From contig NW_025947610.1 in the NCBI RefSeq assembly GCF_000764305.2, positions 278,615-342,614 on the forward strand: a stretch of 64,000 bases of DNA, read 5' to 3'. A program made the translations under genes and the position numbers. The DNA comes from Hyalella azteca. Lineage: Eukaryota > Arthropoda > Malacostraca > Amphipoda > Hyalellidae. The notes beneath the pieces are model-generated. The model worked only from the letters and a program-made list of their open reading frames with translations, had not been told where the DNA came from and ran no database searches. This document shows, in pieces, positions 46,001-55,164 of the stretch (within the stretch, counting starts at the first letter, position 1; every line of letters begins with the position of its first letter).

Positions 46001-48728
46001 TCCATTTTTTTAATTAAAGAAAACTTGCAGAATCATCAGGATTATTCTTTGAGTTTCTTATTTGAATGCTTTATTGATAGTAAAAAAAACATTAAATGCA
46101 TGATGGTCGTTCAGAAACATTTTATCACTGAATACGTAAATGCATTTGCGTTTAATTCTTGATGAATCGACGCTAGAATTTAATTAAAGTGTCATGTATC
46201 AATGAATAAAATTCCCGCAGCGAAACATGGTTTCCACGAGGGTGAACAATTTTTATACATTTTGTAGCTATTGAACCAGTTTTGTAGCAACCGACTTTGA
46301 ACACTTTTAATTACCAGAATCCATTATCATATAGCTTGTTCCTATATAGACCACCCAATCAAATTAGCTAATATGAACCAATGTTCACTTCTAACTCTGC
46401 TCACTTCTGGTTCTGACTGTAAAAATATCACCAATCAACCCATAATAATCCAAAGCTGCATCAGCATCTGATTACTTGAATCAGAAGCTGCTACGCCTCT
46501 AAATTTTGTTTTGGTTAAATAAAGTGATCTACGTTTTTTATCCCTAAGCAATAAAGTAATCAACGTTTTTTATCCCTAAACACCGGAAGGTTTGGTTCCA
46601 AAACAAGCGCAGCAAAGAGCGGCGCATGAAACAACTCACGTCGATGGGTATGCGTGCGCATTTGTTCGCCAACCCGCGCAAGCTGCGTGGCATGAGGATG
46701 TCGCCGGGCATGGAGGACGCATACCAATATTACGGAGACGCTTTTGGTTATCCGCCACAAGCTTTCCATGACTTCTTCCCTGGCCAGGGACCACCCCACA
46801 TGGGCTTCCCTCATGGTCAGTCTTTATCTTAACGCGCTCTTAACGTTGCTCTTAATAATAATAATTGTTCTTAACATTGCTCTTAATAATAATAATAATT
46901 GCTCTTAATAATAGTAATTGTTCTTAAGATTGCTCCTAATAATAATAATAATAATCTTAATAATGCTCGCTAACACGCTCTTAGTCTTGTCCTCCCGCTA
47001 GCTGTCGTGTCTTAGCTCACTAGCTTTACCTACGGCCAGTCTTACAGCAATCTTTTATGTCTTGATGGTGGATTTTCGTTGAGGCAACAGTGAATACAAA
47101 AGAAATAAATAATAAATATTTATAAATTATATAATATTTTTAGAATTAGATTTCGAATCCCGTATTTAACAAATTTCAGCAAATTAATAAAAATCTGTGC
47201 AGGATAAAAAATCTGCCACTAAAAATTCAAACGTAAAATTTTTCGCCAGGTTTACCCCCCGCCATGGAACAGCCCTTGCCTCCCGGCGGCCCCCTGAGTG
47301 ACTTTGGGGCGCTGGGGAGCATAGGCCTCCCCCCTCCCCCACCAGACACTCCCCACTTCCTAGGCCAGCCCTCCGACCTCCTGTCGCAGCGGTCTTCCCC
47401 GGAGGGAGGAGTGGGGGGAATGTTACTCCCCCACGGGGGTCAGTAGAGGGCAGGTTAGGAGGGGTGCATTCAACTCACTCAGGGGTTCAGGGGGAGGGGT
47501 TCATTTCACATTAACATGTCCAACGTTAATTGTTCATGGTCGTTGCTTCTCTAGTAATTCAATTACATGCATAAGCTCATCGAAATTCAATAGCATCAAA
47601 CACAACGTATTGTTCAACGTGATTGCTTAATAAATAGAAGGAAGGAGAGAAAAACTCAATTAAGTGTACGTATTTGCCATTTTATTCACGTAATGCTGTA
47701 CGCACTTTGCCGTATTGATGATGGCTTCATTATCACGCAGATGGTAACGTGTGTTCTTCCACTCAGACCAATATTTACATAAATTTACTTCTAATAAATC
47801 ATGTCTGAAGAAACAAAGTCTTATGAAAAATACATTTTCAGCATTTTGTCGTATTTACGGATTTGAAATCCGTTTAAAAATCCAAAAGTGATTATTATAA
47901 TCAGATAATCTCCACGGAATGACAATTTGTCCATTTCAGTAATAACCCCGTGAAAATTTACAGACGTGTCAGCTTCTGATTTGGAGTACCAGAAGCTGGG
48001 GCGACTCTAAATTTTGTTAGGGAACTTCTTTAATATTGCTCACAAGGCTGCATCATGCTTCAAGTGTCTATTTCTATCTATTTTTAATTCGACTGTGATA
48101 AATATCTATGCGTCAAGTTTGACATTACGGCTTCAAACGTCTTAGGCGTTCGTGGAGAGAAACCAGAAACCATTAATGCTTTAAAGTCCATAAAACCAAC
48201 AAACCATTTATGGCAGCTGACTACTTAGCTTATGTCACCAATGACTCATGACAGATATGCAAACGATATATACTCATACGTATCTATCTCTGTTTATTTA
48301 CCAGTTCCAGATTCCAATCACGAACAAAATTAAGGCATATCTCAACAAGTCAATTCGATCCTCATGCAACACTACTAAATCTACCGTATTTATCGTCAAG
48401 TCAATTCGACCCTCGCATAACGGAATTAAATTTTTTGCCAAATCTATTCGGTCCTCGTGCAACTGGGTTAAATTTACCGTATTACTCGCCGGGTCATTTT
48501 GCCCTTCATAAAACGGAATTAAATTTCCGGCCAGATCTGTCTGGCCCTCATGTAACGGGACTAAATCTACCGTATTACTGGCCAGGTAAATTCGACCCTC
48601 ATGTCACGGGACTAAATCTACCGTATTTCTCGCCAGGTCAATTCGACCCTCATGTCACGGGACTAAATCTACCGTATTTCTCGCCAGGTCAATTCGACCC
48701 TCAGGTGACGGAGGGTCTGGTTTGGTGA
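27802..48728 (+). CDS. Lim1: Lim1 (Lhx1/5-class) LIM-homeodomain transcription factor, copy B, complete
   Basis: Paralogue of copy A, 12.3 kb downstream in the same orientation. Exons 27802-28061, 42584-42789, 43125-43465, 44334-44468, 45676-45825, 46590-46815, 47250-47438 and 48688-48728 give 515 residues; if exon 7 is read through to TAG at 47446 the protein has 504. LIM1 spans residues 34-84 (C34, C37, H55, C58, C61, C64, C81, D84) and LIM2 93-147 (C93, C96, H115, C118, C121, C124, C144, D147). The linker is Asn/Ser/Pro-rich (156-314), the homeodomain 319-378 is split after residue 364, and the tail carries YYGDAFGY and DFFPGQGPP, resembling vertebrate LHX1. All splice phases agree. It lacks a signal peptide and acts in the nucleus with Ldb-type cofactors. 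Intron 1 is 14.5 kb, room for regulatory elements. Start chosen: first ATG in frame, 33 codons before the first zinc ligand. Confidence 0.94.
28043..28300 (+). repeat. 69-bp tandem array carrying the exon 1 donor of Lim1 copy B
   Basis: The exon end ggaatgacttcttcag and the donor gtgactgtcg recur at exactly 69-bp spacing: real donor at 28062, copies at 28131 (gggact) and 28200 (gtgact), and a decayed one near 28275. Intervening sequence (aaatttagtgt, cattaagcatttattg) repeats too, with weaker echoes to about 28650. Confidence 0.85.
28301..30644 (+). other. Intron 1 of Lim1 copy B, first part
   Basis: Decayed echoes of the 69-bp array to about 28650, then unique AT-rich DNA. No gene seen. Confidence 0.7.
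30645..30872. repeat. ~22-bp minisatellite (gatcgtaagttccacatacg)
   Basis: Ten or so imperfect units in intron 1 of copy B. Confidence 0.85.
31095..31802. repeat. ggtacagtcactgcgactg minisatellite interrupted by a MITE
   Basis: Units of about 21-39 bp on both sides of the element at 31216-31572. Confidence 0.88.
31216..31572. mobile_element. MITE-like palindrome, 357 bp, with AAT target duplication
   Basis: Ends CCCAGCAGGCAATGTCAGG and CCTGACATTGCTTGCTGGG with arms of at least 100 bp rich in caacgttgattcaac. It splits a minisatellite; comparison with uninterrupted units (gcgtcaatggcgg) shows AAT at 31213-31215 and 31573-31575 as a 3-bp target duplication. Confidence 0.88.
32137..32252. repeat. 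~42-bp repeat (gtgaggccataatgaggccc)
   Basis: Three units ending tgcagctgtagaggcactgagc. Confidence 0.88.
33060..33312. repeat. 39-bp minisatellite (aaaaataggcttgatattca)
   Basis: Six units; the last four are nearly identical. The multiple-of-three length creates open frames in both strands. Confidence 0.92.
33722..33865. repeat. Two-copy GC-rich repeat
   Basis: gtaaaaatcagcgccgcatc plus agagccggccgaccgtggcc present twice, about 71 bp apart, in AT-rich surroundings. Confidence 0.88.
34581..34711. repeat. Long hairpin with 61-bp arms
   Basis: The left arm 34581-34641 and right arm 34651-34711 are reverse complements with four mismatches and a 9-base loop. A 14-bp direct repeat attatatccgatca lies at 34535-34548 and 34712-34725, bracketing the structure. 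Confidence 0.9.
35030..35108. repeat. 16-bp minisatellite (ctactgcctggagcac)
   Basis: Five units. Confidence 0.93.
35235..35300. repeat. CTG microsatellite
   Basis: Runs of (ctg)7 and similar, within a ctgctgc/cagctgc-rich stretch. Confidence 0.85.
35553..35590. other. Nextera mate-pair junction adapter 3
   Basis: Exact 38-bp match, followed by an N at 35592 and by sequence that recurs about 225 bp downstream, so the join within intron 1 of copy B is suspect. Confidence 0.97.
35595..35935. repeat. Duplication next to adapter 3
   Basis: aatgctcttcgagagcataa and ~65 following bases recur at 35598 and 35819, with shorter echoes (gaggattagttcatctg). It may be partly an assembly artefact. Confidence 0.75.
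35936..37824 (+). other. Intron 1 of Lim1 copy B, unique sequence
   Basis: No gene seen; a 153-codon minus-strand frame at 36296-36757 has no recognisable domain and is probably chance. Confidence 0.6.
37825..38572. repeat. Interleaved duplications (two modules, each twice)
   Basis: Module 1 (gtcgattacagtgccag... cttctcatggaaattagtgg) at about 37828-37976 and 38342-38484. Module 2 (ctttgtccagatagcgatgc... tacgtccagtctctgc) at about 38248-38333 and 38482-38569. Order: 1, unique, 2, 1, 2. Confidence 0.88.
40140..40455. repeat. ~38-bp minisatellite (cgtctcgctgtaatgaagtg)
   Basis: About eight units, some carrying a tatatagcg insert. Confidence 0.92.
41452..41642. repeat. cgaaatgttttactaattc array
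   Basis: 15-20-bp sub-units grouped into a ~66-bp higher-order unit that occurs twice. Confidence 0.9.
42584..42789 (+). CDS. Lim1: Lim1 copy B, exon 2: LIM domain 2
   Basis: The acceptor tttcttccgacag completes R and reads [18 protein letters not shown] to [12 protein letters not shown]. All eight ligands are present. Phase is 2 in, 1 out, with donor G|GTGAGT. It is highly similar to the matching exon of copy A, including FTC-x2[14 protein letters not shown]. Confidence 0.94.
42895..43130 (+). repeat. 55-bp tandem array carrying the exon 3 acceptor of Lim1 copy B
   Basis: Five copies of gcag|gcgact-type acceptor plus exon start at 42905, 42960, 43015, 43070 and the genuine 43125, each exactly 55 bp apart, with tttatcctttaagaaatg as the shared body. 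Older copies carry single changes (gtag, gcaag). Confidence 0.88.
43125..43465 (+). CDS. Lim1: Lim1 copy B, exon 3: linker
   Basis: The acceptor gatgttgcag leads to [16 protein letters not shown], then Asn- and Ser-rich low-complexity sequence (poly-Asn/His, [16 protein letters not shown]) and [15 protein letters not shown], ending SYA at donor GCG|GTGAGT. Phase is 1 in, 0 out. The acceptor and first exon bases are the last of five copies spaced exactly 55 bp apart. Confidence 0.88.
43530..43635. repeat. Two-copy repeat in intron 3 of copy B
   Basis: ttgagatgatgttaattttgtc with preceding ataaatattttaa, twice, about 75 bp apart. Confidence 0.8.
44005..44360 (+). repeat. ~110-bp tandem array carrying the exon 4 acceptor of Lim1 copy B
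   Basis: ccatgtgtggtgcag|ctgagcg occurs with exon starts at 44116, 44222 (slightly decayed) and the genuine 44334, spacing 106 and 112 bp. Copies share about 25 exon bases (ctgagcgtgaacaacacccc) and the preceding AT-rich body. Confidence 0.85.
44334..44468 (+). CDS. Lim1: Lim1 copy B, exon 4: acidic linker
   Basis: The acceptor gtgtggtgcag is followed by [14 protein letters not shown] and an acidic/Ser/Ala stretch ending VPDDEK at donor AAG|GTAATA. Phase is 0 on both sides, so skipping keeps the frame. Two upstream copies of the acceptor plus exon start (44116 and 44222) exist, each running in frame to a stop within 13 codons. Confidence 0.85.
44469..45675 (+). other. Intron 4 of Lim1 copy B
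   Basis: 1.2 kb, AT-rich, no tandem array at either splice site. Overlapping short frames at 45032-45287 look like chance. Confidence 0.7.
45676..45825 (+). CDS. Lim1: Lim1 copy B, exon 5: homeodomain 5' part
   Basis: The acceptor ttcttcttcag leads to [20 protein letters not shown] through GLPMRVIQ, phase 0 on both sides. 45 of the 50 residues match copy A. The donor CAG|GTACGT lies at the same homeodomain position (46/47) as in copy A. Confidence 0.95.
46505..46590 (+). repeat. Two-copy 32-bp repeat abutting the exon 6 acceptor of Lim1 copy B
   Basis: acgttttttatccctaa occurs at 46531 and 46563, immediately before the acceptor. Positions equivalent to the acceptor read ataaag in the older units and ccggaag at the real one. 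The exon start itself is not clearly copied. Confidence 0.6.
46590..46815 (+). CDS. Lim1: Lim1 copy B, exon 6: recognition helix and tail
   Basis: Starts [20 protein letters not shown] after an acceptor (caccggaag) with a weak pyrimidine tract. It continues [12 protein letters not shown] and [13 protein letters not shown]...[11 protein letters not shown], the aromatic tail motif shared with vertebrate LHX1 (YYG...DFFPQGPP from memory). Donor G|GTCAGT, phase 1. Confidence 0.93.
46840..46970 (+). repeat. Imperfect gctcttaataat repeats just inside intron 6 of Lim1 copy B
   Basis: [35 protein letters not shown] units repeat four or more times starting about 25 bp after the exon 6 donor, with a strong taa microsatellite component. 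Confidence 0.75.
47250..47446 (+). CDS. Lim1: Lim1 copy B, exon 7: Pro/Gly-rich tail, with possible terminal stop
   Basis: The acceptor tttttcgccag completes G and reads [17 protein letters not shown], then a Pro-rich run to LLPHGGQ and TAG at 47444-47446. Just before the stop, G|GTCAGT at 47439 is a usable phase-1 donor, the phase of the matching exon in copy A. I favour splicing here because it yields the family -VW end, but a readthrough protein ending GGQ is possible; an AATAAA at 47629-47634 could serve that form. Confidence 0.85.
47447..48344 (+). other. Intron 7 or 3' UTR of Lim1 copy B
   Basis: Which it is depends on use of the exon 7 donor. AATAAA lies at 47629-47634. No other feature seen. 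Confidence 0.5.
48345..48712 (+). repeat. 51-bp tandem array carrying the exon 8 acceptor of Lim1 copy B
   Basis: Units of gtcaattcgaccctcatgtc...accgtatttctcgccag. Acceptor-plus-start positions 48535, 48586, 48637 and 48688 are exactly 51 bp apart; earlier units are more diverged. Confidence 0.88.
48688..48728 (+). CDS. Lim1: Lim1 copy B, candidate terminal coding exon 8
   Basis: The acceptor tatttctcgccag opens a 41-base phase-1 exon giving [13 protein letters not shown] and TGA. The -VW end parallels NEIMVW in copy A. The first ~22 exon bases and the acceptor belong to a 51-bp tandem array, so the exon may be a repeat copy that reads fortuitously to VW. An AATAAA lies at 48845-48850. Confidence is moderate. 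Confidence 0.5.
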
Positions 48729-48850
48729 TGCGAAGCTGCGCCATTTCGTCTCTTCAGCTCGTGACGGTCTGCGCAGTGACGTCATCACCATAGCTGTACA
48801 TGCCACCAACCCACGTGAAAGTCTTCAAACGCTGCAACAATTGAAATAAA

Positions 48851-49614
48851 AAACGCCAACAGAGCTGAGTTTTGCGTTAACTTTTCCCAGTATTGCTATT
48901 GCTGCGAATACTTGCGGGCTAAGTTCGACTACAAGAGCGAGCGGCCAATTTTAATAATTCAATGTCACATTGAAAGTTGACGTGTGAGAAAAATTGTGAA
49001 TATGAGATGTTATATTGTAAGTTGAGGAAGTGAGCTAAATGGACTCTTTTAATTCTTATCCTGAGTGACTTTCTTCGCGTTACGCTATTATTAGCGTTCC
49101 TCGAATACATTTCTGAAAAATCTTGCGTAAAGTGCAAGTTGATGGAACGTTCAGGCTCGCATTTCGAGTAGACCGGATATAATATTGGTAAATATTAATT
49201 TATTATAATATTTTATACTATTTTCGTATGAATATTAGGCAATGCATAGCCAGAATCAATCTACTTAATAAGTTTCGTTCCATGTTGTCACGTGTGCTGA
49301 ATATTCCATCGAGGGCTGACGCCCAGTAACGTGACGTATACAAGATATCCTTGTCGCTTTGGAGCCTGTTTGTCGCATCAGGTCTGTCGCCCTTCATCGG
49401 CTATCTCTCGCAGGAGAACTTCGGATGATGGTTTCCGAGCGTGGAGTACACTTTCTAAATAATTGAAAAAATTAATCACTAAATAATTGAAAAAAAATAA
49501 TCACCAAACAATTGAAAGTGGAATCACATAATAATTGAAAAATAATCCCCATCAGCAAGTCACCAGGCGTCGGGCGCCAGCACTTGGTGGCACATCAGCT
49601 TACGTTATAATATA
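48851..49614. other. Intergenic DNA after copy B
   Basis: Short aataattgaaaaa repeats at 49455-49545; otherwise unique. Confidence 0.5.
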
Positions 49615-50032
49615 CAGTGGGGGGAAATAAATATTCGTACACTTGAAAAATCGTATTTTAATGTATGTAAGTACACAAACTTGACAGGAAAAGTGATTTA
49701 AATTATGTATAGAGACGCATAGTATTCAAAAATACTATCATAAGAAATTAAATCTCAATGCAACAAAAAAACAATGCAACATGTTCACTTTTCGGGTGAA
49801 AAAAGTATTCGTACAAAACAATAAATCCGCATTATTTTAATATACTTTTTTCACCCGAAAAGTGAACATGTTGCATTGTTTTTCGTTGCATTGAGATTTA
49901 ATTTCTTTTGATAGTATTTTTGAATACTATGCGTCTCTATACATAATTTAAATCACTTCTCCCGTTAAGTTTGTGTACTTACATACATTAAAATACGATT
50001 TTTCAAGTGTACGAATATTTATTTCCCCATAG
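49615..50032. mobile_element. MITE-like palindrome, 418 bp
   Basis: The two halves are near-perfect inverted copies of about 190 bp: left gggaaataaatattcgtac, right gtacgaatatttatttcccc, meeting at a short AT spacer. The left end CAGTGGGG preceded by TA suggests a Tc1/mariner derivative; the right end is altered (ccccatag), so no clean target duplication was seen. Confidence 0.88.
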
Positions 50033-53000
50033 AACGAACTGTTTTGTGTAGATTTGATTATGGCTATATATTGTCAGATATCATTACGATGATATCATAC
50101 AAATATTATAACAATATTTCGCTTACCAACAGATGGAACCGTTGAAAGTTTAGGATTTGGCATTGCCGCGATGCATCAGGCTATTCCAAAAGTTATAATT
50201 CCGTGCAAACATGTTACGAGATCCCATCAAGGCAGGCTTATCACGTTTCCACGACACCTTTATATTTTGACTGAGGATACTTTTCGCCCTATCATTTTAT
50301 CGATCTAAATCGACAGGTTAACGTGAGTTTGATTAAGTTGTTATCATGTTGGATGTGTGAAGTGCACTGTACAAAGTGTAAATCGAACATCTCCGTCAAG
50401 TTGGAATGTTTTTTTGATACGTTAATGTTTCATGCTGACTTTGGCAGAGAGGGTAGACATGATTTCTATGTTGTGTCTTTGTATCATGATCTAAAACTTG
50501 TTATCCTGTTATTTGTTTCTCTATGATTGTTTACCGCATTTATTCATTGCCTTTTCTTTAATTAGATGTGCTCATTGTCTGCAATTTATGTTTGCCTGCT
50601 AACTACAATTATAATATTCTAAATCAAATACCAAGTTCATCATAACCGAGACCTGTTCTCGCCTATATATATTTATGTATATATAGGTTAATAAACATAT
50701 ACCGGTATTACCAACTGAACATGTGTACAATATTCTGTGTGACTAGTGTGATCTACATCCATCATTGTGTACTTCTGTCTTTCTATTAGGTAGAGAATGT
50801 TCGATGTCTCCTTTGTGCGTATGTTTTCAAACCATCAATAATAAGGTGTTTCGCCTCAAAAGTAAAATACGTGTCTTAATTTTAGTAATATTGCTGAACA
50901 TTTTGCTCCAAAATTAGAAATGGAAAAAGGAACCTAACAATGAACATTTTTAACCTCCCACTGTCATCCAAATCAAGCCACAGAGAAGTCAGACGAACGT
51001 TATGCTTGGATTTCCGTCTCTCTCAGTTCGGTGTAATCTTATTGACGATCATCTTACTTAATATCAGCTACTCTAGCATTGAAAACTATACTCGACGTCA
51101 CATGCCGCATAACTAACTAAAAATTGCATTAAAAAAGGCTCGCATTTGAACATCCTTGAGAGCTTGATGTGGAACTCAGATGAACTGATGAAATCATCCG
51201 TATTGTCTTCGCATACCAAATTCAACTTCTCATTAGTGAATGAAACTTCAACTCAATTTTGTGAGTTGTTAATACGTTCGAGATTAAGCAATGAAATTGT
51301 AATTTCAAGGACCAGAAGATTATGAAACTTAAAATAATGCACTTCGTTTGTGGAAAGATATTTCCTGGTACACAGGTGGAACGCAGTCATGTTGAACATT
51401 GCCAAAGAATTACTAGGAATAAGGGTTTTTCTTGAGTTGCTTTTTGCAGAGTGCTTCTTATCATTCCTATATATATTCGCTGAAAATCAAGTGGTGTTGG
51501 AGATACTGTCGATCTATACACACTACTTTACTTATGATCATCCATATCATCACTTCTATCATTATCACAATGTCGGCAGGATTTTCATTAATAGTATTAA
51601 AATCATTGTTGTCTCACACCATCTTCATCTCAATCGCCATGCATGATCATCGTCATCATTATGTAACATACCTTATCTCATTGTTTTCATCGTCACCACA
51701 TTCTCTCTCATTACTTTATATTCTAACCATAGGACCTCATTAATAAAGTTTGTGCGATTCACATTGTTTGATTGTGTCCATTAGCCCGGGAAATCAGTCA
51801 AAAGAGTTACTCACGTTCTCGGTAATGAATAAAATGACTGAGTGGAAATCATTTAACATGACTATTTTACGTGTATAAACTTTATCGTATGTACAAAATT
51901 TAATATTCCGGTCGTATTCTATCAAGTTTTCAGGAATTATCGCAGATAACGTCCGCTGATTTTAAATTATGAGTGAACAATCGATAGAAGGGATATCACG
52001 CTTGAAAAATAAATATATGAATAATCATACCTCATAATTTGAAGACGCAATTAAATTCGTAGAGTTACAGTTTTATCTTTATACGGTCTATTTTACAGCC
52101 GTCTCCATTGATGACACTCCAGTTGTTAAACCACGAAATTTTTACTGGTTATGTTTACCATGACGCAGTTCATTCTAGATATTTGTGCAACATAAGATCA
52201 GGTGCACTGTCATTTTTTGCAAATCATTAGACAGTCGATTTCGAAAGGGAAAATTCCATGAGAATTATGCGAAACTATTTTCAGAACGAAAAGCTATTTT
52301 CTACCTCAAGTTAGTTGAGGGAAGCTAAATTGTCTATTTAATGAATAATAGCGATGTATGTTTAGCGGGTTAGCTTAGGTCATTAATCCTGTCGAAGATT
52401 CTGAACATCATAGAATTTTCGCAGCTTGATGCGGGTTTCGAACACGCCACTCACTGCTTTAGTATCCACTGTCCTGAACCGACCGGCCTCCTCTCCGATT
52501 TTGACACGAACTGCCGCAGGGAGCTGGGAGCGAACCTGCACCTATCAGCTCTAATCCTGGCACCCAAGGACTTATATTATTATGATCTGGGTTTCTGGTG
52601 ATAAATTTTTCAACTCATACCGTGCTAGATTTCCATATAACACAGCCAAAAATTAAAGCAATTAACTTAATTATTAAGGATTATTTCGCAAACTGCTGGT
52701 AGAGTTTCATGAATAATAAAATTATTGGAATTTTCTAGTCATCCACGATTTCTCTGAGAAATTATACAAATGTTGCGTCAATGTGAAATTTTACTGAATT
52801 AAAATAAACAAGAAATCGTGATACATTCCTGACATTATGAACCCAGCGTCACTGTTTCCCGGCCTTACTATTCCCCAGCATCTTCTTCCCCCCACACTTA
52901 CCCCGACTCTCCACCATTATCGCATGGCTAACTGGAGGCTTTTCTCGCAGACCTTTGATGCTTATCTGAATTAGGTTAGGTTAAGTTAGTTTACCACTCG

Positions 53001-53879
53001 TATAGATCCTCTTTTCATAGCGTAATGCAGTCAAGTGAGTAGAAACTAAGAAAAGCCGTTCGGCAGTCGGTGAAAATAGGCGGGGAGACGGGGTAAGCGT
53101 GGAGGTAGAGTTATGGCGGGGGAAAACAGCTGCGACGAATGCCTCTGAAGCGGCCGAACCCCTATACACGAGGCTAGTAGCGTGGACAGTTCAAGCGCCG
53201 GATGAACTAGCGGCTAGTACTATCCCTGTGTACAGGCACCTGAACGGACGGGCTGGAGTGCTGACTGTGTATCAACAGCGGTATGGCGTAGGAAGTTGCT
53301 TACCGAAAATCGTGAGGAGGTTAGACGGCATGGGATAGAGCTGTTGGACGGTTTTCAATACGGCGTAGAGCGATTGTATTGGTGGCTTACTTCTCATTAG
53401 CTCGCTGGTTAATTTCCATGAAGGGGATTTGTACCTTTGGCTTTTAACTTGTAATCCCCTAGTCTACTCTGCCCTTTAGCAGGCTTACGCACGGAAAGGA
53501 GGATGAAAGATATGCTGGTCTTGGGCTATGCTGGCCTCCGGCATGCATCCCGCTGCCGGCAGTAACCAATCCGCACCACAGTCCACAGTGACTCCACACC
53601 TCCATACTTGCTATATGTGTGCGCGCGCAGTGTTAGGTTGCGGCGTGATGTTCGTGAAACTTAATGCATTATAGTTATAAGCTTTTGACATATTATTTAT
53701 GTATTGTGTTCTTCTTCGAATATTCTTGGCATACAATTTTATTGTTCTTACCGCAATTTCAGGAACGCCGCAGCAGGAGCTCTAATGAGTAACAGTTTTC
53801 CGATCTAACTGCTATTGTCTGCTAGCCTAGCTATCGGCCATGGTTGAAGTTTGAACTATACTTATATACAACATGGTTT
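50033..53879. other. Intergenic DNA, no gene seen
   Basis: Mostly AT-rich; a more GC-rich patch at 53060-53600 has overlapping frames on both strands and may be an old transposon or SINE, which I could not identify. Confidence 0.4.
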
Positions 53880-54007
53880 TACAATACATTGTACATATGA
53901 TATAACTTAGCTAGCAACTTAGCTAATTCTTATAAGGCTATAACTAGTCTTTAACTATTTGACTATTTGTTATACATTAATGACATTATACAATTTACAT
54001 GTGTTGA
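53880..54007. repeat. Dispersed ~130-bp repeat, copy 1
   Basis: acaatacattgtacatatga through acattatacaatttacatgt recurs at 55165-55310 on the other side of the gap, with a small internal expansion in the second copy. Confidence 0.8.
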
Positions 54008-54213
54008 TGTGTAGCTAATGTGTTAGGCTAGTCTGGAAAAGTCCTATTTTTGTCTGAAATATCGCGGCTCTAATATCATATAATTCCAGTAGGTATGAAA
54101 TCTCGCGGCTCGAATGTCATAAATTTTTGTTTGATTAAAAAATCGCGGTTTGCACTTCGCAAACATGTCATTTCATAAAATTTTCAACTTCCGCAATCCG
54201 CATTGCTTTACCG

Positions 54214-54484
54214 NNNNNNNNNNNNNNNNNNNNNNNNNNNNNNNNNNNNNNNNNNNNNNNNNNNNNNNNNNNNNNNNNNNNNNNNNNNNNNNNNNNNNNN
54301 NNNNNNNNNNNNNNNNNNNNNNNNNNNNNNNNNNNNNNNNNNNNNNNNNNNNNNNNNNNNNNNNNNNNNNNNNNNNNNNNNNNNNNNNNNNNNNNNNNNN
54401 NNNNNNNNNNNNNNNNNNNNNNNNNNNNNNNNNNNNNNNNNNNNNNNNNNNNNNNNNNNNNNNNNNNNNNNNNNNNNNNNNNNN
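54214..54484. other. Assembly gap (Ns)
   Basis: 271 unknown bases. A 47-bp unit (taacatgggggttacgtaac...) follows immediately, twice, so the gap probably hides a tandem array. Confidence 0.99.
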
Positions 54485-54578
54485 TAACATGGGGGTTACG
54501 TAACTTACGTTACCCACTCACCTTTATTTACTAACATGGGGGTTACGTAACTTACGTTACCCACTCACCTTTATATAA
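54485..54578. repeat. Two 47-bp units next to the gap
   Basis: Units at 54485 and 54532 are nearly identical; each contains gttacgtaacttacgttac, which is close to palindromic. Confidence 0.85.
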
Positions 54579-54607
54579 AGGGTCGGATTGTTCATCGAAA
54601 TTTTACA

Positions 54608-54702
54608 AAAAGCTCTTAGGTTGGGTTAAGTCAGCCAAGTTCCTTTTTTTAGATAGCATTTTGATCTAAAAGGAACCTGGGCGAACCAACCCAACCTGCG
54701 AG
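54608..54702. repeat. Imperfect hairpin
   Basis: aggttgggttaagtcagcc ... ttcctttttttagat pairs with atctaaaaggaacctgggcg ... aacccaacct; arms of about 35 bp around a short loop. Confidence 0.7.
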
Positions 54703-54780
54703 TTGGCGTTAGGTTGTGATCTCTCGATGTGGCAATGTATCTCCAGATTTATGGACAAAGAAGACGAAAATGTTACCCGT

Positions 54781-54818
54781 CTGTCTCTTATACACATCTA
54801 GATGTGTATAAGAGACAG
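54781..54818. other. Nextera mate-pair junction adapter 4
   Basis: Exact 38-bp match lying 297 bp after the N gap. Flanks acccgt and aacgggt are inverted copies of each other around it. Confidence 0.97.
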
Positions 54819-55164
54819 TTGCAGTGCAACGGGTAAGTTTCATTCAAGATGTCGTGCGCTACGTGTGATCGGTATTATGGAAAAAAATCGGTTTTCCGAT
54901 GCCGACCGCCAAAAATGGATTTCAGATTCGTAATCTACACCCCAAAAAACATATAATTTAACACCCTTTTTTTTGGATGTAGTTAATCTGCAATAATACC
55001 GTCCTATAAGTAGACCAGTAAAGTATCCTGGATACCAGCATTATCATACTTAAGAAATTGATTTAAATCTTGACTACCTAAATGAAGAAATTAAATATGA
55101 ACTGATTCTAAAAAAGCTCTGGTTTGCCACTAATCCCACTATGAATTATATATACAACATGGTT

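Noticed and set aside
52981..53338. Overlapping frames on both strands
   Set aside because: No similarity recognised; locally GC-richer DNA, possibly an old transposon.
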